From NCBI GenBank assembly GCA_965206445.1, contig CBDBJR010000002.1:558001-622000 (forward strand): a stretch of DNA of 64,000 bases, read 5' to 3'. The stretch's first letter is position 1; the number at the start of each line of letters is the position of its first letter. The position numbers and the translations under genes are program-made. Under the pieces are notes generated by a model. It was not told the DNA's origin, did no database searches, and was given only the letters and a program-made list of their open reading frames with translations. Of the stretch, positions 63,563 to 64,000 are shown piece by piece. Source of the DNA: CBDBJR01 sp965206445 (GTDB taxonomy: Bacteria > Pseudomonadota > Gammaproteobacteria > Arenicellales > Poriferihabitantaceae).

Positions 63563-64000
63563 ATGATGTATATGAAAAAATCTATTATTATGAATCTGTG
63601 CACGATAAGATCCATAAGTACTTTACTTACAGCTTTTGTTTTGACTGGATGTGCAGCTTTTATTCCACCAGCGAACAAGCAAGAATTAGACCCTGAAAAG
63701 ACTTACTGGCTGAATTATGATGCAACAAGAAGGGGCGCTTTCCTTTATGGCAAGAATGGAGCTGACTGGAAAAGTTGTGCTGAACCGGCTCCCGGTGCAG
63801 CTATTTCTTTACTCGCTAAATTGGATAAAAAATTTGAGTTACCAGGTGGAAGCTCAGCCGAGGAAAAAGCCAAACTGTCTCAGAGGGTCGTTAAATCAGT
63901 AGAAAAAACTCAAGTGGTTCTATTCCTTCGAGAAGCATTATTTAGACTCTGTGAATTATCTATGAATGAAAATTTTGGAGCTGAAAAAACGCAAGCTCTT
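63563..64000 (+). CDS. Putative lipoprotein (3' truncated)
   Basis: The frame is open from ATG 63563 to the window end. A strong ribosome site GGAGGAGG precedes three clustered ATGs (63563, 63566 out of phase by codon, 63572). The N-terminus has a hydrophobic stretch ending in the lipobox VLTGC, then ANKQELDPEKTYWLNYDATR and a soluble domain. No family is recognised from the 146 visible residues. AT-rich composition continues from the pentapeptide gene. Confidence 0.65.
   Translation, partial: MMYMKKSIIMNLCTIRSISTLLTAFVLTGCAAFIPPANKQELDPEKTYWLNYDATRRGAFLYGKNGADWKSCAEPAPGAAISLLAKLDKKFELPGGSSAEEKAKLSQRVVKSVEKTQVVLFLREALFRLCELSMNENFGAEKTQAL

Overview
The window is a 64 kb piece of a GC-rich bacterial chromosome, most likely a marine and possibly host-associated gammaproteobacterium. 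That placement is inferred from gene content: TrhO, ZapE, CysQ, MetA, UppP and ComEA homologues, a TRAP permease, methylated-amine and DMSP-type metabolism genes, and a cluster of ankyrin and pentapeptide-repeat proteins. No ribosomal marker large enough to fix the taxonomy is present.

Layout. 1-2.0 kb: end of a TRAP transporter permease and a DUF1820 protein. 2.0-6.2 kb: a repeat-rich spacer, a truncated duplicate of an APS-kinase gene, then a minus-strand sulfation cassette (racemase-like enzyme, sulfotransferase, CysN/CysC fusion). 6.4-14.5 kb: two MFS transporters, TrhO, a Na/Pi cotransporter, a class-III aminotransferase, and an orphan DNA methyltransferase followed by a 22-bp repeat array. 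14.7-22.9 kb: a complete oligopeptide-type ABC importer with an MttB-family methyltransferase inserted in its operon, then a convergent PhyH / AhpD-like pair.

23.4-30.5 kb is a visibly AT-rich island. It is one six-gene operon with overlapping or nearly touching genes: ParB-like, PD-(D/E)XK-like, SNF2 helicase, second ParB-like, radical SAM with a B12-binding-like N-terminus, and a GHKL (Hsp90-like) ATPase. I do not recognise it as any named defence or DNA-modification system, and it is my best candidate for an undescribed one.

30.7-34.5 kb returns to GC-rich housekeeping genes, including an aromatic amino acid decarboxylase split by a one-base frameshift. 34.5-40.7 kb is a second defence island lying between two fragments of a type I restriction-modification locus (HsdR N-terminus and HsdM N-terminus). 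It holds VapBC, a type III CBASS operon (CD-NTase, HORMA, TRIP13-like ATPase) with an unfamiliar membrane protein in the effector position plus a small Fic/Doc protein, and a large Fic enzyme.

40.9-50.3 kb: epimerase, pteridine-reductase-like SDR, COG1565 methyltransferase, an AT-rich insert with a cytoplasmic subtilase and a detached inhibitor-like gene, a DddP-like M24 enzyme, UppP, a P-loop ATPase and MetA. 50.5-55.8 kb: lipoprotein, comEA with three decayed tandem copies, ZapE-type ATPase and CysQ. CysQ removes PAP, the by-product expected from the sulfotransferase. 55.8-64 kb is accessory: dispersed repeats, secreted coiled-coil protein, two ankyrin proteins, a Ser/Thr-kinase pseudogene with three consecutive stops, a pentapeptide-repeat membrane protein, a lone 5S-rRNA-like gene behind a near-consensus promoter, and the start of a lipoprotein gene.

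All calls come from reading the sequence and recalled family motifs; no database search was run.
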